From NCBI GenBank assembly GCA_035041965.1, contig JAPYMA010000924.1:58842-122841 (forward strand): a DNA stretch of 64,000 nucleotides, written 5' to 3'. Below, piece after piece: positions 11,624-28,081 of the stretch. The translations under genes were made by a program, and so were the position numbers. Origin of the DNA: Anisakis pegreffii. Its lineage: Eukaryota > Nematoda > Chromadorea > Rhabditida > Anisakidae. The notes below the pieces were generated by a model. It was not told the origin of the DNA. It saw nothing but the letters and a program-made list of their open reading frames with translations, and did no database searches. Each line of letters starts with the position of its first letter. Position 1 is the first letter of the stretch.

Positions 11624-13343
11624 ATCAAAATTCAAGAATCAAAATGCGAAAAGTTCTAATTAAAACTCAAAATGTACTGTTGTATAATGATTGCTTCTCG
11701 CTTTGATTTGATAATAGTGATTGATGCCAATGGCATTCAGAGTTGCGAATAATAACTGAAACCGATATCATAGCTAACTACGAATGGAGTTTTCAGGGAA
11801 CACTCATGACGATTGATCATGAGATTGTTTTCGAATTCACTGTTTTGCAATAGGCTATCTTTTGGTGATTAAATATGCTAGATGAATGTTCAACTTGATA
11901 TCAATGGAAATTTTGAAACCTTCAAGCAAATTGCAAGTACTGTTCGAGTTCGATGGCCTTAAAACTCCTATCAGCTATTAACAGTGACTATGATTGTTGG
12001 GTATTTCTCGTGATTTCTTGCCTTCACACTTCCGGTGAGACTCCATCTCCGATTATTATGAATGCCAATGGAATTGTTCGAAAATCTGTGTACTTGTCGA
12101 TAATATGACCGCTCATTTTACAGACATTTTAAATGAATTTTACAACGACGCTTCATCAGTGAATCTTAAAAGTAATTTGTAATCTCGTATTGGACATGCA
12201 TACAATTCATATTGTTAAGCAGTAATCATTGTGAAATGTTATTGCCGCTGTTTCATACATTTTAGTTCTCCAGTATTTGCAATTCATAATTTTAATCTAT
12301 CGTTTCTGATTATTGTTTCTGTTCCTCAAATTCTTCACAATAAAAATTATGCTGTAAATATGATAGTTGTTTTTCTATGACAATTGTTCTTCCAGTCACG
12401 ATTCAGAGTAATTTAAAATGGTCCCAGCGACCCACGAATAAAGGCATTGTTTCAGAGTCTGAATCATATATCCATATTTGGATGAACCGTATTTGCGCAG
12501 TTTTATTTTACACATGAATTCAGTTCATTAACGAAAAATCATAATTTTTTATCCGGATATCAATGGCAAGTCGTTCATTCGACTAAGTCTCAATAATAAA
12601 ATTAAATTTAAATCATTATCACAACTTCAGTTCGGGAACCATTGAATTGTCGTGTAGACTATCTTCAATAATATGTTATACTGTCGCTCATTAAACTCTG
12701 ATAATGAGTTCAAATTCAGCATACAGCCTTTTAGTGTCATAATTCGTCGAAACTTAATCAAACTGCAAACCTCCACCGCAAGTCAACATTTGATATGACA
12801 ATTAATATCACATGATCTACATTGCGCGTAACGATTTTAAGATGTCTTTTGTACTGTTTCAGCAATCTTCATTACAGCACCTCAACATTCATTACATTCA
12901 GTCACCGGTTATTAGTTAATTTCGTGTTCTTATCGCGCAACGACATTCATGAAATTGTTTGTTGATGATATGGCAGTGCGGTGAAGACTAATATTACTAT
13001 TATCAGTTCACTGCAATTCCCATTGTCGCATTCCACGAAAAGCATAGCATTGAAGAGTGTGTCCATAGAAATTTGCCTAGTAACCACGTTGCGCTGCCAA
13101 TTGAATGCTGAACATTCGCTCGAATTTCTTCCCAACCGAAATGACGTGAAATGAAGAAATTTTCTGCAGTATATCAGTTGAATGAAAGTATTTTCTACAT
13201 GTTTAAGCGAGCCAGTAGTTAATCGAATTATTTGTGAAATTATGATCAATGTCATTTGCTTAAAACTTACAACGTTTCGGGTGATTTTGCCAGATTTTGA
13301 TTATTCTGAGGTTTGCAAACTCAGTTCTGTTCAGTTCACTTGC
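11624..13343. other. Intergenic, nothing recognised
   Basis: About 1.7 kb of AT-rich sequence with no exon-like frames flanked by splice consensus. It separates the MSP-domain gene from the first thiolase gene and probably contains that gene's promoter. A TTCAG at 13330-13334, 9 bases before the thiolase ATG, could be a trans-splice acceptor. Confidence 0.4.
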
Positions 13344-16303
<2,960 letters not shown>

Positions 16304-18132
16304 ATCGACTGCGGTCAATCCAGATTCCACAATTATGATCTTCGGCTAGAACCTCCCAATTACATCCATGTTTATAATTGGTGGCCTCATATCGCTAATT
16401 ATTTTCATACTTGTGTTCTTACTATTAATTATTGTGTTGACTTGTTGCATTCTATTTGATGCGACCCAGTGACCATTATTATCATTTAATGCCTGATTGG
16501 TGGACTCCGTTAGATTGTGTTTTATTTATTAAATTGTTGTAAATATAAAAATTCATTTCTAATCTGTTTCTGTGTTGATATCACATCGCAAATGTAATGA
16601 GTCATTCATCCGGGCACCACTGCAAGTTATAGTTCGGAAAGGCCTAGCGAAATTCTATCCCGTCGTTTACTGACGATGAGCATGCAAAATTTTCTAAGAA
16701 ACTAAGCGAGAAGACACTCAATCCGATGTGTAGCGAGTGATGAAAGGATTATATGATTTGTTCAAAGCATTGAAATAAATACTCAGGAATAGTGCAAAAA
16801 AGATTCTTCTTTTATTCTCATTATTGCATGTGGGCTAGTTGGCCATCTCGTCAGCATATTCGAACAACTGCTTTTGTAGACGTGTGCTAGCTCAGGATAC
16901 AATTACTTTGTACGTGCATTAAAAAAAAACATGATTTCTGATGAGTGATAGGTTGCAATAGACCCCATTAAAAATCTGCTAATATCAGTTTTTTCTCAAA
17001 GTGAGTTCCACTATGAGATGTACTGAGAACTCACCAACTGTTCTGTTTGATTCAGTTCAGATTGCAGTTTACCTGAATGATAGATAACTGAAATATCTGC
17101 ATTGTGCATCGGTTCTATCCGAAACAATTGAGGAAGTAATTCTTATTGGAAAAAACTATTCAGACAACCTCGAAAAGGAAAACCACATGAAACAGATGGA
17201 ATTTGATGTACGCCAAGCATGATAGATTATCGATTCTAAGAATTCTATTTCACTGGCTCTGAAGCGGATTAAGTTTCGAATATCGAACCGTTAAAAGCTT
17301 AAGCGTCGACCATCGTATACATATGGATTCTGATGGAGATGTTCTTTCGATATGCATCGAATCTGTTATATCTGTCCTCAAAGCGCTAGTAACTGGTAAA
17401 ATGTTCAATTCAATTCGTCGATCTACCAATGTATTCAATTGAAAACATTTCATTTTGATGCGTACCAAGTAACAATCACTAAGCAGAATGTAATTCATAT
17501 TAGGCGATTGTTTTTGAAATCCTCTTGGATCTAAAGAACCTTCTCGGATACATTCTTATACCGAAATCGTGGTCGTTTGCCCCTGAATAATACGATTCAT
17601 TCAATAGTGCATTATGCATGCATTATTTCAATAGTGTTATGAAACTGACGGCTCGTTCGAAAGAGGATTATGTATGCCTTTGTGAATGCACATATATTAT
17701 AGCAGCGTGCGTATATGGCATAATATTGTGTGGTGCCCACAGACGATTGACTGACTGAGAATATTGAATATATTTGGTCTGTTCGGCAATAATGTAGTTG
17801 TTCAGTTGACTGTTCAAGCAAGCAAACGAACGTAAACGATTTTATTTGTGTAATTACAAAACATTTAACTGGAGTTGCGGCTTTCTCACTCAAAACACTG
17901 CAAAATACCAAACGAATGCGTGCTGAAATTGGAATCTTGAAAACTTTTGGAATCACTGAAATTCAATAGTCTGCGAAATTTTCTTCAATTGATCAGCTAA
18001 ATTCAGTGTGTGCAAATCAACCAATCACAGCAACATTTCAGCTTTTATTCGCATACTTTTTTTTGCAGAGTTCAGGTTGAGAATGTTCAGATCACAATAA
18101 TAACAATCTATCGAATGGTTTTGAGAGCGAGT
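16304..18132. other. Spacer between the convergent thiolase genes
   Basis: This holds the 3' UTRs of both thiolase genes. AATAAA on the plus strand near 16776 and TTTATT at 18044-18049 (AATAAA on the minus strand) are candidate polyadenylation signals. A 114-codon minus-strand frame at 17612-17956 has no ATG start, motif or splice support, so I treat it as chance. Confidence 0.45.
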
Positions 18133-21100
18133 TTACAATTTCTCGATGATCATACCACCGGCACCGCCACCACCGTTGCAGATTGCGGCACATCCGACTT
18201 GTCCTGGTTTCATGGCGTGGATCAAGTGAACAATAATACGGCAGCCAGACATACTGAAATTATATTCTTACAATTTGTATTCCAAAAACTTCATTTGTGG
18301 CTTGTATCTTCACCGAAAGACACAACAGCAAGTCTTCTAAACAAGTTCCTGAGAGTCTAAAGATGATAGGAAAATGAGATCAGTTAGTGTATTGTTTCTA
18401 TCACTCAGCACCTCTGGCATGTGCGTCTGTATTTGATTCTAATTACCATCCGCCAAGAAAATGAGTGGTGAAAACGGTTTGGATATCCTGCAATAAATGT
18501 GAAACAAAACGAACCCAATAGGATGTCCAATTGAGCAACCGCCACCGTGGATGTTAACCTTGGACGGGTCAATATTCAATGTCTTCATTGAGTGCAGCGG
18601 CACAACTGCGAACGCCTCATTGATCTCCCAAACATCAATGTCTTTCACGTCCATGCCGGCCAATTTCAGCACCTGAATCGACGATTTCAGCACATTTCAG
18701 TTAAGCTCCTCAATCCAGTTTTGAGTTAGAACAAAGTTTGATCAGTTCGAATTTGAGGTGTTTTTTGGTGTGTGGGGATCACCGGCATTTGTGAATGTGA
18801 CTGACTGCTGAACTGAAACCATTATGGCATACCTTAGGAATGACCATCGATGGTGCAACAGCAAACTTCTCCGGGTGAGTGGCAGCATCACCGTATGCGC
18901 GCATTCGTGCCAATGGCTTCAATCCGTATTTCTTGGCTCCCTCAACAGTGGTCAGGACGCATGCGGCCGCACCGTCGTTGATCGTCGATGCGTTACCGGC
19001 CGTTACCGTACCTTCTGAAACGATTCATTCTATAGCGTAATCTGAAAGTGTTGAGCGCAACAGATCCCAGTCCAAGGCGTCGATGAATTCCAGTGATTGG
19101 CGTGATTTGGAAGTAGAAAAAGTGGATGAAATGAAGTGGAAAGGCGAACCCTTCCTGAAAGCTGGTCTCAGTTTGGGTAATCTGTCATAGTCGACTCGAG
19201 TGTACTCCTCATCACGATCAACGATGTACTTCTTCTTGCCAGCAGTGACCTCGATTGGAACAATCTCAGCTTGCATGTGACCATTCTAGAACGGAAAATT
19301 TAGTCGATAGGACCAGTAGTTGCAGTGGTGTCACCAAATTATGATGCTAACTCCCATTTCGTCACCTCGAAACTGGCTCAACGAAAATGACAGTGCTTCC
19401 GGTAAAGCATTATAAATGCAACCGTTCCTCGCTAGAGCTTGTGTCTGCTCAGATCACTCTTGTATCTTAAGATCACCTAACATAATCGGGTTCATCCACT
19501 TTTTGTGCAGGCTATCCCAGCAAGGAATGAAATCGCACCTCCCAAGCTGCAGCTGACTTCCTGTAACTTTCGATGGCAAATTTGTCTTGCATTTCACGAG
19601 TAATACCCTGCTCCTCAGCAACAATATCCGCGCACAAACCCATCAATTTGCCAGTGAAACCGTCCGCCAAACCATCACGAACCAGGGCATCCTAAAGGAA
19701 ATTTTAAAATTTATTCAAAAAAAATTTCAAAAAATTCGGCGTAAAATTTTAGACAACTTCATCATTATTATTCCAATAAGTGGTCGACATATGTTTCAAT
19801 CAAGTTTTAAGGATTTCTGCGTAGTAAAGGTAACCATTTCCAGAAATGAACAACGGAATGGGACTGATGCTAACAAACGCCAACAGTGTTGCTTCAAAAT
19901 GAGTGAAAGAAAGTATAGGAATTTCATTGGAATGATTGAATTCAAATTGTGAATGTGAATGCAGCAAATGCTGAAACGGAATCGACCATGCTGAAGTCGA
20001 GATAAAAACTCACTTTGGCAAAGAATCCACCATATGGGGGTTCACCACGAGGAATGTAGAATGGGCATCGGCTCATGCTCTCCATACCACCACCAACGGC
20101 GATCTACAATTTGGCACAACTTAAGCTTAATCTGATCATGACTTGCCGAGTTGCCCACCGTTGGGTTATGTGCCTAATAGTGTTTTGAATAGTGTCTGTC
20201 ACCATTCAGATCTGAGAATGTTGAATGATCAAGAATCTGATTTTATGATGATGTAAAAATGGGATCATGAATGGCGAGGGTCGAGGAAAATTTCCAAATG
20301 ATGCGGCAAATTTTGAAGTGAGTTGTTCCTATTCAGGATTCCGTGAGATATGTGTGGAGGAATTATTGTGGTGAGAAACCTCTTGAAGGCCAAGTTGCAG
20401 AATTGAAGCCGCACACGCCATCGCCTTCATTCCAGAAGCGCACAACTTGTTAACGGTTGTGACCGCACATGAGAAGTCAACTCCTGAAATTAAGTGCCTG
20501 TTTAGTAGAGGAAACCCTTATGATTGAATGAGACCGTCTAATGTTGTGCCAGTTTAAGAGGATGTCTTTCAAGAAAGAATTGCACGGTTATTTTCCAACA
20601 TATGTCAACGATCCGCGTTATTCTGCTCGCAAAATTTCATGATATGAACTTGGAGTTCTTTGGAAAGTTTAGTATGTGTTCGGGGACACAACTGGAAAAC
20701 ATGTGCCTGACCTGCTCCGAGAGCAGCCTGACGGGCTGGTCCTTGGCCTACATCTGATGGTACGACACAGCCGAAGAACAGCTGAAACGAGATAAATGTC
20801 CGTTCGTTAATGCATGAGACCGTCAGATTCTCTTGAGAGTCATTCTCAGATTCTCAAGTTCTCAAAAGATTCTCAAAAGTGCTGAATCGCTTTAAAAATG
20901 AATCCACTAATATTTTTATGCATGCAAAGAACACCATAATTTTGTGATACAATTCACAAAAGCTTTTTGAAATAATGAAATATTCGCGACAGCAGTAAGG
21001 TTCTCGCTTTCGGGCACTAATCTGTCGCTGTAATGAGACACTTTTTCAGAATTCTGAGGTAAAAAACAACTGACTTCTTGAACTTGTGATGGCTTGATGT

Positions 21101-21697
21101 TGGCATGTTCGCATGCACCCTTGATGGCCGCAGATCCGAGCTCTGTGCATGGCACAGGAGCCAGCTTTGAGTGGAATGATCCGACGGGAGTTCGCTTCGC
21201 ACCAACGAATACGACATCCTGAAATTCTTTGGGAATACCTCTTCAGAGATGACCGATCTTAAACTGTGATATATTAGCTTTGAGAATTTTCTATGAAGTA
21301 GTACGATTCAGACACAATAAAATCAGTGAAATGCATTGTATTATCCGGTTTGTTTCCTTGTTTTTATCATTGATCTGACACAAAGGCTTTTCTCCTATGA
21401 TTTTCATTAGATTAACGATTGGAATCTAGTCGAACGTTTTTTTAATCAACAGAAGCAATCGAATGATTAAATGATACGAGATTATGTCAAATGATCAGAA
21501 CTTTATTCGTTATCGTTACTGAAATTTCCGTCTTAGTCGTTTCTAACGGAAGTATCAGTTAGAGTTGAACAAAAATGTTCAAGATTCAGGCAAATCCGGA
21601 AAGTTGATGGAGTACGAACCGTGAAATTGCACGTGGACCTTGTTGAGAGCTTAAGGGCGCTCGTAGTAAGGTTGTTACACAAGAGTCTTGCTGCCAT
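18133..21697 (-). CDS. Acetyl-CoA acetyltransferase (thiolase II), copy B
   Basis: Paralogue of copy A on the opposite strand, with the same predicted reaction. Exons in transcript order: 21620-21697, 21075-21218, 20712-20781, 20380-20483, 20014-20103, 19539-19691, 19150-19285, 18833-19014, 18515-18672 and 18133-18253, giving 411 residues. Exons 2-10 have exactly the same lengths and phases as copy A. Exon 1 is different but again encodes a short Arg/Ser/Thr-rich presequence (starting [20 protein letters not shown]) that is plausibly mitochondrial. Catalytic residues are intact: Cys112 in [13 protein letters not shown], His369 in GHPIG and Cys397 in CNGGGGA. It differs from A next to the active-site loop ([11 protein letters not shown] against [11 protein letters not shown]) and in many surface positions, and its third codon positions are richer in G/C. 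It could have specialised in substrate or expression; that is inference. Confidence 0.95.
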
Positions 21698-24600
21698 CTT
21701 ACTCTGGAATCAACATGACAAGTTACGATTTGTTCAAAACCAGCGATATGCTTACAGTACGACGACTGAGATATCAACCAGCGTCTACAGTGATGCACAG
21801 CAATGACAAGTTATCATCAAATACGTTATCCGACATTATATGACAATTGAAATTTCAACTTGATTTAGTTTTTAATTAATTAAAATGACTTAATTGGAAT
21901 ACTCGATTCCAAATAAATTCATGAAGATATCAGTGTGAAATATGATCTTGGTTAAGCATAACAACAGCACAACAATCTCGAGCACATATACCGAGAAGAC
22001 TGTAGCCGAAATGAAAGCAAATCACTGGCTCTGTAATGCTATCAGTAGATGGAATCAGTTGTGCCTGAACAATGAGCTATGACTGGCCAATCAACCCTTT
22101 TATACGATCGGACGAATGCTCGACGATAATTCTTTTTTATCGACATTGGTTCAATGTAAGTTGAAGTTTGTGTTTTTGAAGCTGACAGGCAGAAGATCAT
22201 TGAAAAAAGCACTCTCAACCAATAGACATCTACATCCCGAATGAACTGTTGCTGGGCTTTTTTTGATCAATTCACTGGAAATCAATTCGGATTTGTTTTC
22301 AACAGTTGCCTTGAAGGATTTGAGTGCATTCATTGGTGCTTATGTGCAGTTTTGCATTATAGGCAAAAACATTGAACCAAAATCGCCAGCCGCCGCATAT
22401 ATCTCACTAAATAACTGAAAAACCATCCGATTTGTCTGTTCCAGCGATGCGCTCTGCAATCTTGATCCAAAAGTGAGAATGGATTATGAAATGCATCTGC
22501 GATCAATATTGCGATTGGATTTGTTGGATTCCAATGAAAAGATTCTCAAAATCGATTTGATGTAAACAAAAGATTAATGAGCTCGAGAATTTTTCGCTTA
22601 GTTCTATAAAGTTTGATCTATTAAACAAGAAGCTTGGCTGTTTTGAAACTCTGGAAACATCTATGCCATGATGATACAGATCACCAGATCAGTTTATTTT
22701 GTTCTGCAACAGCGGCTCAAAACTTTTTTGAATGACGTCTTTAATGTGATTATGTTAACTGCCATTAGGGTATCGTCAAATTTTCGTTAGCATCGAAACT
22801 CATCTTCGTTCATCGCAACTGAATTTATTCTTTATGCAATCGCAACTAAATTCAGAACAATCTAAACGATGCTCGCTTGGGTGATTGTTGTTCGAATATT
22901 GTCTTTCTCTCGAAGAAGAATGGAAAATAAAAGTGCATTCTTATGATACTGTGAAAATACGTTGATTTAGAACCATACAACAGTTGCTCGAAAACAACTC
23001 AACAACGCATCTTAACTGATTGCTGGAAGTTTTGTGCTGATCACGTATTGACTGATCAAACTTATTGATTGCTACAGCAAGAAAATCCGTTCAGTGCAAA
23101 TGCTCACTAGACAGATCTAGAAGGCGCTCTTGGTTGAGACGGAAATATGGATTGCGATCTTTTATTCGAAAGTTTTTGCGAAGAGAAATTCAACCCTCAT
23201 TGATTGCGAGCTGCGATTGTGATTGCTTTCTGACTAGAAACCCATAAGCGGACTAGAAACTCTCAAAAGCGTCATGGAAGCGATCATCTTAGCCATTTTG
23301 ATTCGAAACTTGAGATTAGGCACCTAGTAGGGGTCGGTAAGAAACATCGGAGAAATAGAATAAGGAAAAGTGATAGTCGAGCGGCTAACCTTGGTCGTTC
23401 GACAAGGCAACAATGAAAAGCATGCAATGCTGGTGAACAGTTAAAAACTGGTAACAAGGCCGTTTACTGATAACAACACAATCAATACGATAATCCAGAA
23501 TGCTCATGAAAGTTGACAGTTCTTCTTTCTTTAACCAATTTCGTGTCTCTCATTGAACGAGAGAACTTGTTTGGTTTTTTTGCACAAATTATTTGGTATC
23601 ATACAGTGAAATGAATTGAACGTGCATCATGTGATAATAATCATAGGGTACATTGCGTTCGTTGTATACTGAAAGCAGGCAAATGCACGTTTGTGATGTT
23701 CAATCAGATTATAGTATCGACTGAAGCTATTTCTGATGATGGAAATCTGATATGAGTGAAGCAACGGCACACTGAACTGTGATAGCGGTGATTAGCCATG
23801 CATTTGCACTTTCGCTTCTCTCGATTCAATTGCTATGGAATGATCACTATGACTAGTTTGAGATCAAAACTAGAAATTCCGAATAAGTGATATTTTCATG
23901 CACAGCAATCTGATCCACGCTTAATTTCTTGCTTTTGTGGGCGATAGCTCATTCATTGTAAAACTTCTGAAGTGTCTTAGCGATGCAATTTCAAGCAATT
24001 CTAGAACCAGATTTGAAACATAATCAGAATTAAAAACAGTGGAGAATTGAATGAATAAAGTGCATTTTTTTCGGCATAGCATTTGCTCGTAGTCGCTCTA
24101 ATTGTTCACAAAACATTTCATGAGCAGTCAATCGATAAGAAGTTCAATTGAAATATCATAATTACAGAAAGATGGAGAATGTTCTTGACCGAAAACCAAT
24201 TTTTTGTCCATACAGAATGATATATCACTAACAGTTGCTCAGTTTTTTATTCACGACATTCCGCTCAGCAATAACTGACGCATTTCGTTTCGATTGAAGA
24301 TGCTCTGATGAAACTCAGCTTATATGAGGAGATAAGTAAAGGGGTTAAATAGTCCGTTGGCTGATCAGTTTCACAGTTGTAGAGCTGACGTCTATCAGGT
24401 CAAATGTGATTCCTCTTGATTTGTGAAATACGAATTAGGCTTTGCCACTGACTGGACGTCAACTATTGAAGAGATTTGCTGAAATATTTTCTGCTTAAGG
24501 CGTTTGATCGCAATAAATTATCCGAAGGTTCTTTGCTCATTAAAAATCGATTTTTGAAAAAACGGTGTTCTTTAGGCATTAAAAACTACAAATTGAAACA

Positions 24601-24744
24601 TTCTTAACGCAAAACAACACCAAATTGAATTGATTTTGAATAAGTTTCACTGCGAAATATCAATTTACTGAGAATACTCTCTAGAGTCTGGAGAAGAAGA
24701 CCAAACTAAAACTGGAATGCTTATAATGTAGATGTGTTATCCAA
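21698..24744. other. Gene-poor stretch upstream of thiolase copy B
   Basis: About 3 kb with no exon chain I could support on either strand. The first few hundred bases beyond 21697 should hold the promoter of thiolase copy B (transcribed leftwards). Scattered open frames of 60-70 codons lack ATG starts or splice context. Confidence 0.4.
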
Positions 24745-25345
24745 GATTATTGACTAGCGCAATCTTGCTCGATAACAATACAGGTTATGTTGAATTCGGA
24801 ACAACTGCAAATTTTGAAACTTCTAAATCGATCGAAAAGAATAAGAGAATGGAACCGAAAGTGAAATTTGTGAGCGTTTGAAAAAAAAAGCGATTGTCTT
24901 TACTGTGCATTAGAAACTACTGGTATTGTAGTGTATTGTGGAAACAGCTCTTGATTGTTTATTATTCAATAATGAAACTGATAAGATTGTGATAATTTTT
25001 ACATTTGCAATTCACCAACTAAATCTTGTGCACAGTTTACGATTGTTCAGGGCTACGACCGTTCTACACAGCCTGCAGTTTGATGGAACGGCATACGTTT
25101 AGTGAGGTAAGCAAGCGAAAAAATGCCTGATGAGCTCGAAAGAAAACTGAAGCAGTGATAAGTGAAAAGCGAATGATAAAAACAACTAATCAAACCACCA
25201 CTCTGTCCAACGAGTGCATGAAAAATATTGAAAAGAATATTATCAATAAGATGAAAATTACTGCAAAGAAGAGGTGATTATTATATTCGCAAAATATCTG
25301 ATTGCTTCTATATCAGGAATAATTTCATTATGTTGACAGAAATTT
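24745..25345 (+). repeat. Diverged direct duplication, copy 1
   Basis: This is about 600 bases that recur at 25760-26345 in the same orientation, about 1000-1008 bases downstream, with substantial divergence. Shared anchors include ATCGATCGAAAAGAAT, TTTTTACATTTGCAAT, GCGAATGATAAAAAC and ATAATTTCAT. No terminal inverted repeats or coding frame common to both copies was found. It may be an old tandem duplication or a pair of low-copy repeats. Confidence 0.6.
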
Positions 25346-25759
25346 TGATGGGATGATCGGATAACAAAACATAATCCGTCCTTTCTCATGTGCCTCAAAA
25401 AATACTGAAAAAACATAATAACGATTTCTGCTTTGCTCCTATCCCCATACACGAATTGAAATTCATCTCTAAAATCAGATAAATTCTTCATCGATAACAC
25501 ACATCAATGCTTTTTATGTTTTAAACAATACATGCTTCATGTTGTGTTTTTCTTCGCAGACTATCGTTTCACCGTTCAATCAACATTAATTATTGTTTTA
25601 TTGTTTGATGTAATGTTGTTGTCCTACAGCATTAAATTGTATTTTCATTCAGTTCGTTGTGAATGCAAACTATTTCGCATAATTTCAGTTTTTACAATAA
25701 ACGCAACAGCCGTGTTACTGTTCCTGTTCGTTTCAGTCTTCTAGAACTGCTGAATAAAT

Positions 25760-26345
25760 GAATGAATTAATAACTGCGATCCTACTTGGTGACAATACAA
25801 ATCAAGGAGCAATAGCAAATTTCAGATCTCCTGAATCGATCGAAAAGAATGTGAGAATGAAACCATAAGTCAAATTTGTGTACATTAAAAAAACAGTTGC
25901 TGCTATTGTACGTGAGAATTTATTGTTTTTGTACTTTGTGATGGAGACAGCTATAAACAGTTCATTATTTGACGATAAAACAGATAATATTGCGATGATT
26001 TTTACATTTGCAATCTAGCAACTGAATCTTGTGTACAGCTTACGGTTGGCTAAGACTATGAAGATTCTGTACAACATACAATTAGATAGAACAGAAAACG
26101 TTTACTGATTGTGAGGTAAGCAGACGATAAAATGCATCGTAAGCTAAAAAAAAACAAAAATATAGATAAGCGAATGATAAAAACGACTCATCAAATCACT
26201 CCACTCAAAAACGCAAGAAAAATGTTGAAAAGAATATTATTGAGAAGATGAAAACCGATGTAGGGAAGAAATAATTACAGTGTTTTTGGAAAGTATTTGA
26301 TTGCTTTGTTTGCGACAGCAATAATTTCATCATTGATGTAGGTAG
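25760..26345 (+). repeat. Diverged direct duplication, copy 2
   Basis: Second copy of the block at 24745-25345. Insertions and deletions make the offset drift from 1008 to 1001 bases. The unduplicated spacer between the copies (about 25346-25759) contains a 70-codon hydrophobic frame at 25532-25744. I do not count that frame as a gene. Confidence 0.6.
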
Positions 26346-27309
26346 AGTGAGGGGGATTTTTGGTTGTTTGATGATAAGATTGGAGTGAAGTTGTGATGTC
26401 ACCACATAATTACTTCAACAGAATGCTTGATGTGCTCTTTAGTGTACTCATTTCGAAGGAACTCAAGAAATTGAAATGAAGCAGAGCAGAACTCAAGAAC
26501 TCGGATGCTTGAATGATTGCATGATTGTTGTAATCGACTGAGAGCTGCTTGCGTTCAGCGACTGTTCAGTTTTCCATTTCTTAACGGAATACGCATAATT
26601 GTGGCATGAGACATTTCAAGATAACCTCGGGTATAATTACAGGTATAACCTCGGGTCATGTCATTTCGAGTTAAATCGTTCCCGACTATAAATCGTTTTT
26701 CAAAAAATATATGGAGAATAAGAATCAAGCTTGAGTCATTTTATTGCCCGCGTTTACAAGAATTGCAGTCGTAATATCACCAGAAGAGTGCTGAAAACAC
26801 ATGAAGGCGATGTACTGTAAACATCGCCAAATTGTAAACATGTATATTTACAAGTATTTGTGTACTTGCATTCGTAAATTTAGATTATTTTTTCTGTATT
26901 CGATTAAGAAATAAAATTTATTATATTTTGTGAGCTCAAAATAGATTGTTATTAGCCATATATTCATGAAAGTGCAGTGATAAGTAAAGTGATTATTATT
27001 TGCGAATGATTATTTAAGGTTTAGCTTGCAACTAGTGACAAGTAAGATATATTATTCCACTTAAGTCGTCTTGCCTTGAACCAATTATCGACGTAAGGTG
27101 AAGTGTACCTGTTACTTAATGCATATGAAGGAGCTTCCAATCAAGGAAGACGAAAAAAACGAGCTGCGATGCCTCCAAAACACTTAAAATGATTCGAGAG
27201 TATCTGCACCTTCGAATTTTTACGTCTTCGAAATGCAGAAGAACTTGAGAGTAGAAGAATGAAAATTGGGAGACGGTTATACAGAGATACATTGATAAGC
27301 TGCTGAAAG
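26346..27309. other. Intergenic, AT-rich
   Basis: No supported gene. A short motif, TATAACCTCGGGT, occurs in two near-copies around 26628-26660. An exon belonging to the next gene may lie at about 27180-27290 (a frame with LRLRNAEELESRRMK), but its splice phase to 27310 does not resolve. Confidence 0.35.
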
Positions 27310-28081
27310 CAAAGAAAGCAATGCTGTCCTGAATCCCTCCAAGACTTTGTGGAATCTAGAGAAGAGCCGCTCAGTTCTATGACTGTGGATGCCTTCGAGA
27401 TTGAGAATCCTTCACTCAAGAATCATTGGCCTGATATATTCACATATCGTTGGAAATATTGCATGAGCACAAGGTCGCCAGTGTTAAGTATTTGATCTCT
27501 AGCCGAGTAATAATCTGAAATACTGATATAATCTCTGCATGAGGAGTTATCCTATTCCGGAGAATTTTATACCACTTCAAACTCTTGTTAGCGATATTCT
27601 AATGAAGCATGACTTGAATTCGGTGCTTGTTGTCAACTAAAGCAATAATAAGGTAGTATTCATCTCTAAGGCAGAAATCCTTCATCTATCTTGAGATCTC
27701 TCGCAGTTTGAGGTATCCCACTTTCATGGCACCTTCGTACTCATGCCTAATGACGAAGAGATATTATGTGATATTCAGGAATACAATGACATGCATCAGG
27801 TACTGTGAAACTATATTGATTCTTCAATGGGTACCTCCATTGGAACCTGTGATGCACAGACGCTTAACAATATCGATGAAACATTTCTGAGCATTTGCTC
27901 TGCAGAAGCATTTGATCAGCGGTGCGATGTGATAAGCACACACCTGACGAAATCAGCTCAGGTTAATTGCATTTGGATTTTCCATCGTAAGGAAATGCTA
28001 AATTTTGAAATGGATTCATTTTTTTTGAAATGGACACAACAGAACACTTTGAGAGATTGGTATCGATGCTTGATATTCTGA
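27310..28081 (+). CDS. Unrecognised multi-exon gene, partial model
   Basis: Four blocks read in phase 0 with usable splice sites: 27310-27480, 27707-27799, 27860-27961 and 28046-28081. The 59- and 84-base introns between the last three are of typical nematode size. The peptide carries scattered cysteines: QCCPESLQDF early, KYCMSTR at the end of block 1, EEILCDIQEYND, LSICSAEAFDQRCD, and a short C-terminus with WYRC. The spacing resembles nematode secreted Cys-rich domains, but I cannot assign a family. The start is missing. An upstream exon near 27180-27290 and an extra exon in 27481-27706 are both possible. The antisense frame at 27141-27419 is a shadow of block 1. Confidence 0.4.

Noticed and set aside
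17612..17956. 114-codon minus-strand open frame between the thiolases
   Set aside because: GTG start, no motif, and it lies in the 3' spacer of two convergent genes. It is probably chance.
22000..24700. Search for spliced-leader or other small RNA genes
   Set aside because: I saw no SL1-like leader or recognisable snRNA/rRNA sequence here or elsewhere in the window.
27141..27419. 92-codon minus-strand frame
   Set aside because: It is antisense to a better-supported plus-strand exon (27310-27480).
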